From Dipetalonema caudispina (lineage: Eukaryota; Nematoda; Chromadorea; Rhabditida; Onchocercidae), in NCBI GenBank assembly GCA_013365325.1, contig JABVXV010000004.1, forward strand, positions 124,001-188,000: a stretch of 64,000 bases of DNA, read 5' to 3'. This document shows positions 1 through 12,162 of this stretch, one piece after another. The stretch's first letter is position 1; every line of letters starts with the position of its first letter. The translations under genes were made by a program, and so were the position numbers. A model generated the notes under the pieces. The model ran no database searches and was not told where the DNA came from. It saw only the letters and a list, made by a program, of their open reading frames with translations.

Positions 1-467
1 CAGGTAGAGAGAAAAAAAGAGAAGACAAGAAGATGAAGAGAAAAATAGAGTGAATTACTTATACGAGCAGATGGCCTTCTGGACGTTATTTTTATTATTA
101 TCATTGTTATTATTACGATTTTGGTAGTTCGTTGAAAGATTAAAGATGGAAATTTTCCTATTGCTTTTCATTTCCATTCAGAACACATTCTAAACGACAA
201 TCAAATTACAAGTAGAAAGTTTGTTTTGGAAAATATCTGCAAAATTGGGTAGAGTTAACAACTTATCTTTGAGGAAATCAATTTAAGAAATCATATCAAA
301 GAAATGTATTGTATCAAAACATGGAACAAAAAACATAATTAATTCATTGATTGCCAAATACATTCACTATAAAATGTGCTCACACAAGCAACTAATCGAT
401 CTCATTAACATCCTTGCAGTTATTGCTATCATTATCAGCTGATAATTATGCATTTAACTAATTTCCT
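1..467 (+). other. 5' flank of the cuticlin-like gene
   Basis: No complete gene is seen. From 374 a short ATG frame encodes a hydrophilic start (MCSHKQLID) followed by a hydrophobic run rich in I, A and L, and stops at 442. It looks like the missing signal peptide of the ZP protein that begins about 50 bases later. However, it lies in another frame, and I could not find a GT donor and AG acceptor that join the two in phase. Either the first exon lies further upstream or the join is non-canonical. Confidence 0.3.
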
Positions 468-3075
468 ATGAATTCACAAATAACTATTATAGGTAGTCCA
501 GAAGTACATTGCATGGAGGATCGGATGAAGTTGACGTTTCGCACAGAAAAACCATTCAGAGGTCGTATATTTGTGAAGGGTATGGTTGATAAAGATCAAT
601 GTGTGAATTCCTTTCTTGGAAATGGAAAGTTGGAAGTTCAATATGAGATGATTAATGGACAATGCAATATGCGACGCTTCAGGAAGGTTAGCCAATAGTA
701 ATGATGCATTTTAGGTTTGATAGGTTTCTTTGTCTTTATTACCATACCTGAAATTTCCCTCTGTCCTGATGAGGTATACAAATTACATTCTGATAATTAT
801 AATATCTGTAAATATCTTCAAACACAAAATATCCTGTTTCTGTGAAAGCCTATCAACAATTTTTGTCAGAGGACCATTATCATTGTCGCAATATATGAAA
901 TAATGTCATAATGTAATGAAATAATGTAATGACTTTTGGAATGACTTCCTTTGGTGATTTCGACTACTGTCTTGTAGTAATCTTTGAAATAACTCAACAT
1001 AATCCATTCCCTTACGACAACCAGGAAAATGATCGCTGAGCTTTACCGAAAATATCAAATAGAAAATTTTGGAATTGGAACGTTTATATGTAAAATTTGA
1101 CTTCTCGTCAAATTATGCTCCAATGTCAACAGTTAACTTGAAACATTTGTTTCTTGATAATAGTAAGCATTTGAAGCAATTTTCGATCTTAAATCATTTC
1201 GGTTTTATTAAGCAATCGGTGCCTTGAACTTTAAGCTGAACTTTTAATATTTTATTTATCTTTAACTTACTGTAAATTAATCCAACATTTTATTAAAGAA
1301 ATTTTTGTTATAGATTGGTCCTGAATTAAAAGGTATCGAGCAATCTACCACTATAATTGTTTCCTTTCACAATATTTTCATCACAAAGATTGACCGTGCA
1401 TTTCGATGTACTTGTTTTTACACAGAAGCTGATCAAATGGTTACTACTCAATTTGACGTCAGGTGTCAATCACCCAATATTATAAGTTTAAAAGATGATT
1501 ATAGCTTGTTTAACAGCTTATTGTAAAATTTGACGGATGAGATTGTTCCATAATTAGTTGGAAGGGAGAGATTATTAGCAAAATCATCTCACTAATGAAA
1601 AGAATAAATCAAGTACCCAATTAAGCATGATTCCAACAACGGATTTGATTAGTACTGCTCGAATGCCACTTTGTACCTATACTGTTCGGCGAGATTCTGT
1701 AGCCGGAAAAGCTGTCTTATTTGCAACCGTTGGCGAACCTGTTATCCACGTCTGGCAATGCGAAAGCGGTAATGTTTCAATCGGGCTTCAGCAAATTGCG
1801 CAAAGAAGAATGGAATGATAAATGGATCAATTAAAGTGATTACTCAGTGTGGCGATTATTTTAGATATGATTTCCATACTGGTGCATAGCTGTTTTGTGG
1901 ATGATGGCAATGGATATGAAAAAAAGCCTCTTATCGACGAGCATGGGTTTGTATTTTTGTTGTGATTGAGAAAGGATGACATAAATATCATATAGAAATT
2001 ACTTACATTTTCACTCACTTTTCAGTTGTGCAATTGAACCAACAATTATACCTGATTTAACATATAATGAAGGAGGTAATATGGCTTTTTCTAAAGTGAA
2101 TGTTTTCAAATTTGCGGATAAACTGACCACTTATTTCCAATGCGCCGTTTCGACTTGTATGCGTTCGGAAGGAAAATGCAGCGAGAAAACTGTTAGTGTT
2201 AACAATAATTTTTTAAACTAAAGATTAAACTGCTATGGAAGCCATTGTTGATTAATTAGTTTTGATTGTTACCACAAGCAACTTTTTGATTATATTTGAA
2301 AGCTATAAAATAAGTGCTAAGTTTAATTTTCTATCTATAAAGTAATATAATGATTTGCTTAAAGTGCTTGAAAAATTCATCCCTTAGCCTCCACTATGTG
2401 CTAATGATCGAATGGAACATTTCGGATTGGGAATAGCTCAGGGATCTGCAAATGCGGACACAACAGAGATAAATGACCACACAATTTCGAAGTATCGAAA
2501 ATTACGAAGTGTTGTAAAGCCGATCTCATTATTTTTATCGGAAAACCAAACTTCACCGGAAGAATCTGAAGGGTATACGATGGATTTGTCAACCGAAAAA
2601 ATTGTTGTATTGGATTTGGACGAGCAAAGACCGATTGGTATAAAAAATGCCTTATCATCTCAGGTAAGATTTCGCTACAAATGAATCATATTAGGTATAA
2701 TCTGTATTGTTATAATATTTTTGCATACAGTAGACATGACATATTTTTAAGCTTTCATCATTTGATTGTCAAAGATAACAATATGGACTTACGTTTCAGG
2801 TTTTATTCACATTATAGTTAGTTATCGAAATAAGTCTATGATTCTTTGTCATAAAATGTTAAATGTAACATTTTTTCAAGTTGGAAAATGAACTGTCGGA
2901 AGCGCAGATGTCGTTGCACACTAGTGGAAAATTTTGCTTGAATTCATCGATTACCATACTGTTAAGTATTATCATTTGCCTGTTATTTATCGTAATGGCT
3001 AGTGCACTTGTTGGAATACTGTGGATGGGTAAAATGGAAAGTAAATTTACTTTCCATTTTACCCATCTACAGTAA
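468..3075 (+). CDS. cuticlin-like ZP-domain membrane protein
   Basis: Likely a structural or matrix-organising protein of the cuticle or apical epidermis. ZP proteins polymerise outside the cell after release from a membrane anchor. Seven exons join in phase: about 493-686, 1314-1462, 1626-1768, 1865-1946, 2026-2191, 2388-2663 and 2881-3075, about 400 residues. The ZP half begins at GSPEVHC and carries family motifs such as RIFVKGMVD, IFITKIDRAFRC, MPLCTYTVRRD, HVWQCES and VHSCFVDDGNG, with regularly spaced cysteines. A basic R-K-L-R site (2496-2507) follows the ZP domain and would suit furin-type cleavage. The last exon has one membrane segment (about 2940-3020) and a short cytoplasmic tail. 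The true start is uncertain: an in-frame stop at 459-461 lies just before the ATG at 468, and TTATAG at 487-492 could be an acceptor. The last codons lie in a large palindrome (see findings). Confidence 0.85.
3017..3074. repeat. 58-base near-perfect palindrome
   Basis: Bases 3017-3045 are the reverse complement of 3046-3074 with one mismatch and no spacer. It spans the last codons of the cuticlin-like reading frame and the first two bases of its stop codon. It could form a cruciform in DNA or a 29-bp hairpin in RNA. Confidence 0.95.
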
Positions 3076-5963
3076 GATTTGCAAAAGAAAATTGATTTGT
3101 CAATATGCTCATTTCAGCTACAGGATGATAATCAAATTTTTGCACCAACTTTTGAATAACTCTCCCATATTATCTCTTAATTTACAAACATAGCTGATCC
3201 GAGAATCATTGCTTTTGGATTTCATATCATATTAGCCATTTTGTAGTAAATTTTATATTTTCAAAGTTAACTCTTTGTATTGTTTTCGGTATTTTTATTG
3301 GAGTAAAAGACTGAAAAGAAGTCACTTACACCGTGTTTACTCTTCTCTTCGAAAGATTAACGTGGTAGTATTGCAACCAAATTAGAGAATCTTGCATTGA
3401 TACTAGCATGTACTTTGTTCAGGAAGTAACCAGAAAATCTGAGAGAATGCGGTAACCTAACTATCACCCTATTATATAACGTAATTCCTTCCATCTTAAA
3501 AACATTATTCTACCTGTAAAATTCACAAGCGAAGAATAGATTAGATATTTCCATTTGAATCTATTGAAATTTTTATCCTTATCATCATAAAGGTTCAATC
3601 CCGACTATATGCGTAATAATAACATCGAGAGGTACAAGATATTCGAGAAGCTGGATCATCATATTCATCCCCCAATTCAGGGTTTTTTCTATGGTAACTT
3701 GTTGCAACTCTTTAAACCATAACTTCTTTTACCATACCCCTATCAATTTGTAGTTTCATTTTTTTTAAATCCAATATCGCTGGCTTTGAAGCAATATGAA
3801 AGATAAAATCAGTTCATATTTTTCATCTTCTATTTCTCTTTGAGGTAAACCGAACAATTTTATTTCTGTTGGTTTAAAATAATATTTAAAATAAACAAAA
3901 TCCTGCATTCTGCTGAATAGCGCTGAATTGCGGTCTTTTTTTGATTTAAAATCTGTAATGGGTAAACTTGAAAGGAAGATTAACTCTTTTTTCAAATTCG
4001 ACACTTTAGAAAAAATAAACGAAACGTTTAAAAATGGTTATATATTTTAAGATGACAATACGAACAAATATGTTGGCCTTTTCTATTATATACAATAACA
4101 AGTGGGAAGAAAAAACATAACAATTCAATTTAATTTTTATTCAAAAAGTATTTGTGAAATACTAAAGAAATTACCTGTAAAACTGTTGATTTATCGTCGA
4201 TATCAGTATCTCTTCTAACTCAATCAGTGATATTATGAGTGATTAAGCTTCTTATCAATAATCAATTATGGTCAAATTTTTCTTTTTTATTTGTTGGAAA
4301 ACTGAGATATCCACTTATATTCATTACAAATATTATTCAAGCGTAAGAAATAGCAGTTGCTTTAGCAGTGATATTAGTTTAAAGGTTCGAGCAAACTGAA
4401 AAATTGTGTATTACCAGCGAGAATCAGTCTTAAATCACCGATCATTAATAGCCTAGTTGTCAAATGGATAAATAATTGAAATCATTAGCCTATTTACAAA
4501 CACAATCATGCAACCATTTTGAAATGCCGTAAAGTTCAAGTGATATAGATCAAGATTCAGTATTTTCTACACTACAGCATTCCTTTCCGTGTTTTAATAT
4601 AATCTCTGGCACAATCTACTTTAGCCATCGTTTATCAACACTACAATACTGCGCAGTTTTTTTTTTTTTTGCCATGTGTTTATTTTAGATTAAAAAGTGG
4701 TGAGAAATTTGGTGCAGTGTAAATTAACCAAGTCCGGTGATTAAGTTGATCTATCGTAATGATTGTAACTTCTCTTGAGAATCTGTTGGTATTTATGTAT
4801 TACTTTTAATAATCAATGAAACGTCCATGATGTTTGAACCTTTTCAGAAAGTTTCTTAACAATCCGTTAAGAAACTTCCTGAAAAGCGATAAATTATATA
4901 ACGCAATATTTTTGTTCAACTCATTTTCAGCGAATAAATTCATGAAGCCCGAAATTTTGAGATTTCTGAAAAGTGTGGAAAAGTACTTTTTGTTAGAAAT
5001 GAAATGAAATATATTTCAGAACTTTTGATTTTTATTCTAATCGTTAAACGTTTGATACGGATAAAGCAAATTTCAAAATAAAGGTGTTCATCTCTTTCCC
5101 TGCAAAACTGATCAAAATTTTCCGATGGGTGGGAATATATTTGTTCATTATTGTTTCAATCCGATGTTGTCAAACTTAATAATTAGCCTTTTCATCGGAC
5201 AAATAGGCATAAAACCTGCTAATTTATCCATTTAAATTCAACTAAATTCTGTAATGAGTCCTTCATATCATAAAATACTTTCTGATAAGTTTTCATTACA
5301 GATCTTCTCATCAGCTCTGATAATTGATAAAATGCGGGGTACTTGTATTCATCGGGCTTACTTATAAATGTTGTAGAGAAATGGCCGAATTCATTCATAC
5401 GGTTCATTGAGGTGCATAGAAGCACTAAAAGTTGATGAAAGAACATTATGCTATGATTGATGGTATATATCCGTGTGTGAATTCTTCATAAACATTGTTA
5501 TTTCGGAAGCAAACATTTTGCTAACGAAGATTTGAATAAGTATAATTTATGATCAGGAATTCCTCTTTAGATTTCATTACATCACCTCTTACAGATCCGG
5601 AAGGAAGATAGCTTATGATATAATCGTAGCTAATTATTAGAATTTTCATCAGCCTTTACTATCAGTTTATTTCCTATGAATGGCCATGACCCTTTGTTTA
5701 TTTATCATTCATTCACGTTTGAATTTTCCTAAAATTTTCAACGATTTCAGCCATTCCTGCAGCGGATTTTCAAATAATTGTTAACTGTTGTACTGTGTTA
5801 ACATTTCTGCATAATAATATTTTTATATTGAATGAAACTGATATTATCATTTCTATCACCGTTAGCATTAACGAATGGAAGATACACATATTCTGATAAT
5901 TGTATTGATTTCTGATGTTGATTCCAATGTTGTCATTAATGACGTTTGTGACGATGTTACACG
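3076..5963. other. intergenic region, no gene recognised
   Basis: AT-rich sequence between the cuticlin-like gene (+) and the 3' end of the Scratch gene (-), so the two genes converge. Two isolated minus-strand frames, 3765-4004 (79 codons) and 5219-5446 (75 codons), are the best open frames. The second begins with a short hydrophobic stretch (MFFHQLLVLLC) that could pass for a signal peptide. Neither resembles a family I know, and both could arise by chance. A 21-bp hairpin lies at 4840-4886. Confidence 0.5.
4840..4886. repeat. short hairpin (21-bp stem, 5-base loop)
   Basis: Bases 4840-4860 pair with 4866-4886 with a single mismatch; the loop is AATCC. It lies in noncoding sequence. It could be a transposon relic or a structured RNA; nothing in the sequence decides. 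Confidence 0.85.
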
Positions 5964-8900
5964 TTAACTGCGTAACGCACGTTGTATAGGACATACCAAT
6001 TCGACATGTTTGTTCAAATAACTTTTCAATGCGAATAATTTTCCACAACCAGGACATTGGTACTTCTTGATACCTGCAAAACGATAACTTAAGTTTTTAA
6101 TGCAAAAGAAGTTATCGATTTCAAACAGATGACTGGTGAAGTTTAGCCCCAGACATTTCAACAACTCTATTTTTTTCTAATAGATTTCTGAATTTAGTAT
6201 TAATGACAGACTTCAGATCTAGTGGGACGAGTCAAACGGAATTGTATTAGAGTAAAATAATGTGGAACAGAATTGATAGTATTTCGATTTTTTAGTAATT
6301 TCATGAATTATTTTGGTTCTTTATTAGAAGAATTACTCATTTCAACTCAAAAAAAAAAAAATGATTGGTCGGTGATTATTGAGAGGACAATAACATGAAC
6401 ATTAATCTGTGCACAATGAGGCGTATGATAATTTATTAGCTTATACGTTTGGTAAAATCATGTAAAAATGAAAAGTATAAGGGTATTATAAAAGGGAAAG
6501 AAGCGTTATACTGCTAACTTGTAGCTTATTTAATCCTACTTTAGGCCTTACTAACATTGCATTGTTTGCAACATCCTTTGGCAATTTATCATAATGTTGT
6601 CTCCTTCAAAATTTCATCCATTTTGGCCAGGAAATTGAGAATTTTGTTTTTAGAAGATCGTAAAAACTCTGTAGGATAATTTCAATAGCGTTAGAATCAA
6701 TTGTTAAAACAAAAAAAAAAAAGGCTTACCGGAATGAGTATGCATGTGAGCACGGAGATTGCTACGATCAGCGAAAGCCTTCCCGCAATGCGCACAACCG
6801 TAGGGTTTTTGACCTGTATGAGCACGCATATGACCTTGTAGAAGCCATGGTCGTGAGAATGTTTTACCGCATTGCGTGCATTTGTGTGCTGCTTTGTGAG
6901 TCAACATGTGCATGCTAAAAATCATCGATACAGTCAATGTTCAGAGATGATCAGTTTGTCGGAGAGTTTATGTTTTGGGGAATATGACTTATTTCGAATA
7001 GTTTTTCGCAAACTCCAGATTCAGAAATTGATGTGATGTTATCTGTAGGATAAAAATCAATATTGCTGTACCTGAGCGCAGGCATGCTAACGTAGATCCG
7101 ATCACAATTTGGACATTGTTTTGCATAGGGGCTATCCAAAGGTCGATGTGTTTGTTTATGGCGTGATAAATTCGAAGTTGTCGCATACGATTTACCACAT
7201 TGATTACAAATTAGTCTGCCTGATACACCAGTGGCTGAAGTCTTAAAAGTGGAAAATCTTGATTATGTTATCACAAAATATTACAGTATGGATGGAAATT
7301 GCAAAGTATAGGTTATGGTGGAATGTCCAATAAGCAAAAATCTGACCATCGCAGGTGTGCTAACAACAGTTTGAATATTGTTTTGTGAAGTTTGTTGGGT
7401 TGGTTCCAATTAATAAGATTTAAATCTTATATATACTGAATTACAAATTGTGAAATGAACCTCCTTATTAATGCTTAATTCTTTCCTACGTTTTGATCGT
7501 CCATCTGTTGATTGCAAAGCATCAAGCGTATATCTTGTTGTACCGCCTTCGCAGATTTGAATATTTGGAGTGGAAAGTTCCATTTAAAAAGAATTAAAGT
7601 AAGTAGAATATATCTCCAAGATAGGTTGAAAAGTTGAAATAGCAACATTTTACAAAAACATATGCTCACCGTGGGAGAACTGCTTTGTGATAATTTTTTA
7701 TTCATGGCAATTCTGGATGAATTCGTTTTACCCAACAAACTTTCTATTGAAAATGCATCCACTTTACAATTTCTTGTCTAAAATATGCAAGAGTAATTAT
7801 GGTTATGTCAATCCTGACGACAACTTTCTTTTTAAATTATTCTAATTTTGAAGACAGTAAATTTATCGTATTAGACGTATGAAATAAATATCTCATACAA
7901 ATACTTTACGAAATCTTACATAATGAATTAACAATATAGATATGAATTATAAATAAAAATGATTGCTGCATTGTTTCGATGAGATAAGATATATTTTATT
8001 TCTGAGTCAAGTGGTTTAAAATCTCTGTTCTCAACAAATTAGCAAATTTGAAGGAAAAGAATGCGGTACAGTTATACATTTTCAATTGGTGTATTTTAAA
8101 CAATTTCGAACTAATCTTCCATTTGTTTTTTCAGCATGAAGTTACCAAATTATTACAAGAAAACTTCTCGATAAGCCCAATGACTTCTTTTTAAACTTAA
8201 AAATTAGTAACTAAAGGATATTACCAGAATTGTCCAGTTATTCATTGTATTATTTTTCGAGTTTGAAAAACTAGAAGTCGTAGAAAGTCTGATATCAACA
8301 TTTTGAAAATGGAGTTCAGAATTGAGTAATTCCGTTCCATCTAACTGCTCATTAGTGCGACATCAACGATTGAAACTATTGAAGTATGGACAAATACGCT
8401 GTGTTGCTCAATCCTATTGGTTTGGATTCTTTGAGTAAGATCTGACAATTGAACGGATAGGGAGAGGAGTGCTTTCAGATGCAAATAGTGGCAGTTGCCA
8501 GTAGCTGAATTTCCTTAAGGTGAATTTCCTTCCTTCCTGGTGTCATGGGAGACATAATTTGTGTTGCATGTATCGGGTACTCGATTTATGAAAAGATCTC
8601 AATTATTTGCATCTGAGAACTTTTGGGAATGATTTATACTGCTCTTATTATTTTATTCATTTTTTTTTTAAATTTCGATAAAGTATTTTCTTTTTTTTTT
8701 TTTTGAGAGTATAAAGGTAAAAATATAATGATATGATGATTATTCTTAGTTCAAAACATAACTGAGAGAGCGAATAAAGATTATCATTTGATATGTAAAG
8801 GGATCTTTTTGGTTTTCTACGTGATAAAGTGAAGTTCACAAAGCACAGTTAAATGATATTATTCCCCGCAATCTGGTTGTTAGAGCCTAAGGCTTTTCAA

Positions 8901-10034
8901 CATCTAACTTTAGGAATTGTGCATGTAAGGGTGTTTTATAATAACTTCGATCATTGGGCCTATCCAGGTATTTCGATCAGCACTTCTTTCAGATGCTGAT
9001 GGATTGCAACTATAGAAGATTTCATGGAACTGATTTGAGTTACTGTTTTTAAACTATTCAGTTCATTGAAATCTATCGATAATTAATAATAATATTTACA
9101 ATTATTATTTCACTTCTTGTTACTCAAGAAAATATATAATTACATCGGAACAGTCGCCATTTCATTTCTTATTGATTTAAATACCTTTTTATTTTTTGAT
9201 GAGCCCTCTTCATTATTTGAAGTACTGGGTAAACATAATGACTGATTGTCCGTTGGTGTCCTATCAAGTCCATTTTGCAAATACATATTTAAATGCGGTG
9301 CCAAATCTGAAAATGATATTACGGTAAAATATCATCTCGATGAATTTCAGGAGAACCAAGATTCTATTATGCTGATTACTTATTCGAGTACTTGATCCAA
9401 GCTGCTTCATAGAATTTGTCTTTAAAAGATCAGTTTAATTACAATTCAAGAAATTTTGCCTTGTCTTTTTATATTTTCATAATGTATGAATAAATTATTA
9501 AGTATGCAGACAAATAAACAGTATAACAAACCGTTAAATATGAAATTTCAAAACCAATAATTAAATAACTAAATAAAAAGTTTTGGTATTAATATAAAAG
9601 ATAAAGTAATAAAAAAGTAAGTGTCAGCTGCAAAATAAAAGGGATTGGCAGCAATTTCCCAAGGCTTTTACTAATGTTAAATTTTAGTTCATCTGCACTA
9701 GCATAAAAGATGTTGCTTACAGATGCTAATTCTTATGAAATAAATTTTATAACTCACTGCATGTATCGGTGTTAATGCATTTTGTAAGAGTACTTTTAGA
9801 TAGCTCGATAGATGACCGTGAGAATACAGGTATTGAGAAATGTGATAGGAAAAAGGGTGTAAATAATTTGGATCCGGATTCAGCATTATTTGTAAGAATC
9901 ATGCTAGGAGAGGAGATGGAGACTTGATTTCGGAATTCTTGCTTTATGGTTGAAGCTTGATGCAATCTTGGAGAGAAATACCACTCATCCAAGATTGTAG
10001 AGTGTGTCGTTGCTGGTGACGGCCAGTTCGACAT
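5964..10034 (-). CDS. scrt: Scratch/Snail-family C2H2 zinc-finger transcription factor
   Basis: A nuclear repressor of the Scratch branch (nematode relatives include CES-1 and SCRT-1), which in animals acts in neural fate and cell-death decisions. Exons on the minus strand: 9758-10034, 9185-9306, 7670-7777, about 7461-7552, 7072-7241, 6730-6914 and 5964-6073, about 350 residues. The C-terminal half holds five fingers: [76 protein letters not shown], and a last C2HC finger with [15 protein letters not shown]. The Scratch-specific block just before the fingers is present ([18 protein letters not shown]). The N-terminal 130 residues are serine/threonine-rich and unrecognised. An acceptor (TTTTAG) lies seven bases before the ATG, fitting spliced-leader addition. 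The 5' edge of exon 4 is uncertain: the obvious donor at 7669 does not give the right phase, while a donor near 7655 does. Confidence 0.9.
7778..9184 (-). other. long intron of the Scratch gene
   Basis: 1.4 kb between exons 2 and 3. It is AT-rich, with poly-T runs near 8660-8705. No coding exon or conserved motif was seen; a 60-codon minus frame at 8657-8839 is low-complexity. Confidence 0.6.
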
Positions 10035-11579
10035 TTGCGGTTCTAAAATTTAAAAGCTCAACAAATATTGTACAAAGATGGTTCAATATCTCTTTCATAG
10101 AATCTTTTATCAAAAAAATCTTTTAAATACAAGAGAAGCAGAATCTTTGAATAGAATCTTAATAATTTAAAACTCAAATACCAGTTCCCTGCAGACTGCA
10201 ACAGTATGTTTTTAGAAAACCGGACTGTTTACTGAAATTCTTATGCTAACGAATTTTCAAAATTCATTTAAAACATTAGAATATCTATCAATTTAAAATT
10301 AGAAAAATATAATGTCTAGAAGTTTTCTTGTTCCAAGAATTTTTGTTTTAAAGAATCAAAGTTAAAAGAACAAATTTTGAAAACGAGCCAACTACTGTTG
10401 AGCCAAGCAAACAGTGGCCTTCTTCTTCATACGAATTTCTTCTTGAGCATATCTGATAATTTCTGGGATGGGTTGAAGGAAAAAGAGCGGTGTGGATGAT
10501 TAGTAAAGGGGCGTCCCATCATGGATTAGGCTTCTTATTGGTTGACCTGTCCAAGCACAGTTGTTTTTAATTCTCCCAGAATTATGCATATCCTGAAGAA
10601 GAAGAAAAGGAATAGTATGTCGTAAGATACAGAACGAGGCCTATGCTACTAAAAGAGTATCTTTCAGGCCTTAGCTTATTCTTCGTTAAGACAAGTAAAG
10701 TGGTAGCAGTGCTTTTTCCGGCCTGGAACTATCATTAACTTCGCTTTAGAATTCCTTGTAACCACCTGTTAGTTCCTGTCAATGATACAATGTATTGATG
10801 TTACGTTTACAATACGTACTATTGCAAATTTTACAGCTTGTTTACCACAATATATGCGTTTCGACAGACTAAAATTTGATTTTTTTTCAGAAAAATCGTT
10901 ATTTAATATCTCTAAATGGTTGAATAGAGTAATACTGATTGAAATTTTGATTCTGAGCTATTTAAGTTGGGTATACTTAGTAGGGTTATCAAATGAATAT
11001 CAAACAGATGGATTTGCTGAAATGGTGATTGCATGGGTCCTGCTAATGGAAATGATTGATTACAGTGATGTGAAATGTCCAATAGCTTGATGGCTTTGTT
11101 TTATTATTGAATTTGCCGCTGTTAACCATCAATTTTTTTTAATCGCACATATGGTCACACTTGGCATAAAAAAGATACAGTACTATTAGGTTATCACTGA
11201 TAACATTTCATGCATTTATATTTGAAAGCATCCTTATCGACTAATTTTTCAACTGATAACGATTTCAATTCTTTGTTACTTCTCGAGAGATGATTAAGAA
11301 TTAGTTTTTTGAGCATTCCAACTACTTCTTTAATTGTTTCTCTTCGAAACTCAATGATAAAGACAACTTTTGACAACTTAAGTGTTTACACAATTTCTGC
11401 TACTTTATCTTTTCTAGCATTTATCGTTTCTTGTGATGACAACAAGACGATGCAAACATTAACGTCTTCTGATCAAGCTATCAAATCATCCTATTCAATC
11501 CAACTGCTGCTCAGAGCGATTTTTCTATTATGTAAATTCTGAAAAAGTTAACGAAATTCAAATGCACGCATTCATTGGA
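10035..11579. other. intergenic, weak ORFs only
   Basis: The plus strand has a 102-codon frame at 10782-11090 with a hydrophobic middle but no recognisable family. The minus strand has a 60-codon frame at 11194-11376 rich in K, E and L (it contains KEVVGMLKKLILNHL and ends in KCMKCYQ), directly after an AG acceptor. It could be a terminal exon whose partners I could not place with confidence. All are low-confidence. Confidence 0.35.
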
Positions 11580-11723
11580 TTAAATGGTTGACCCTGCAAA
11601 TCCGGCTTGAAAGGTGGGCCCGTGATCTTCAACTAATTGCTTGAGTGGTTCGATTGCATCAAAAGCGTCATATGATACAGCAATAACCTGAAGTCTTGTT
11701 GTTCCTGTATACTTCTCACTCAT
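11580..11723 (-). CDS. unrecognised 47-residue ORF (candidate small gene or exon)
   Basis: An ATG-to-stop frame of 47 codons with balanced composition and mixed codon use, unlike the lysine/phenylalanine-rich chance ORFs nearby. It contains RLQVIAVSYDAF, EPLKQLVEDHG and FQAGFAG. An acceptor-like ATTAG precedes the ATG by six bases. It might be a free micro-protein or the last exon of a longer gene. I do not recognise the family. There is no signal peptide or membrane segment. Confidence 0.35.
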   Translation of the reverse strand: MSEKYTGTTRLQVIAVSYDAFDAIEPLKQLVEDHGPTFQAGFAGSTI

Positions 11724-12162
11724 CTCATACTAATCTTGAAGAACACCTGTACCTATATCAATCCTCTTGCCCTATCTACTCAAGCAACCTTCAATTATAA
11801 GTCATACACATCCTTAACCTGATTTCCGGTTTCTCATTTCAGGCAAAGCATGATTTCTGATAATTAAACAATATTTATACAGTAAAAAGTTGCATAAACA
11901 TGTTTCATTGTATCTGAACCTTACAGCAAACCTGATGATTGAGGTGGAAGGCAAATGTCAACTTAAATTCTATCGGATAGTTACTTCAACATATTGTTGA
12001 TTAATTTTCTTAATTGCATTTTTTTGTTTAAATTCATAAGTCTGTCAAATTTGTGTGATCCATGGAGAATTTTGCTGAATTTTACCAGAAATTCACTCTT
12101 AATTGCATTATGCATTGCTCAGATCTATTAGTAGAAATTAAATTGTAGTTGTTAGGAAAGCA

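Noticed and set aside
2401..2658. 85-codon minus ORF opposite the cuticlin-like exon
   Set aside because: Antisense shadow of a well-supported exon.
3590..3610. tRNA B-box-like GGTTCAATCCC
   Set aside because: No A box, acceptor stem or anticodon arm at the required distances.
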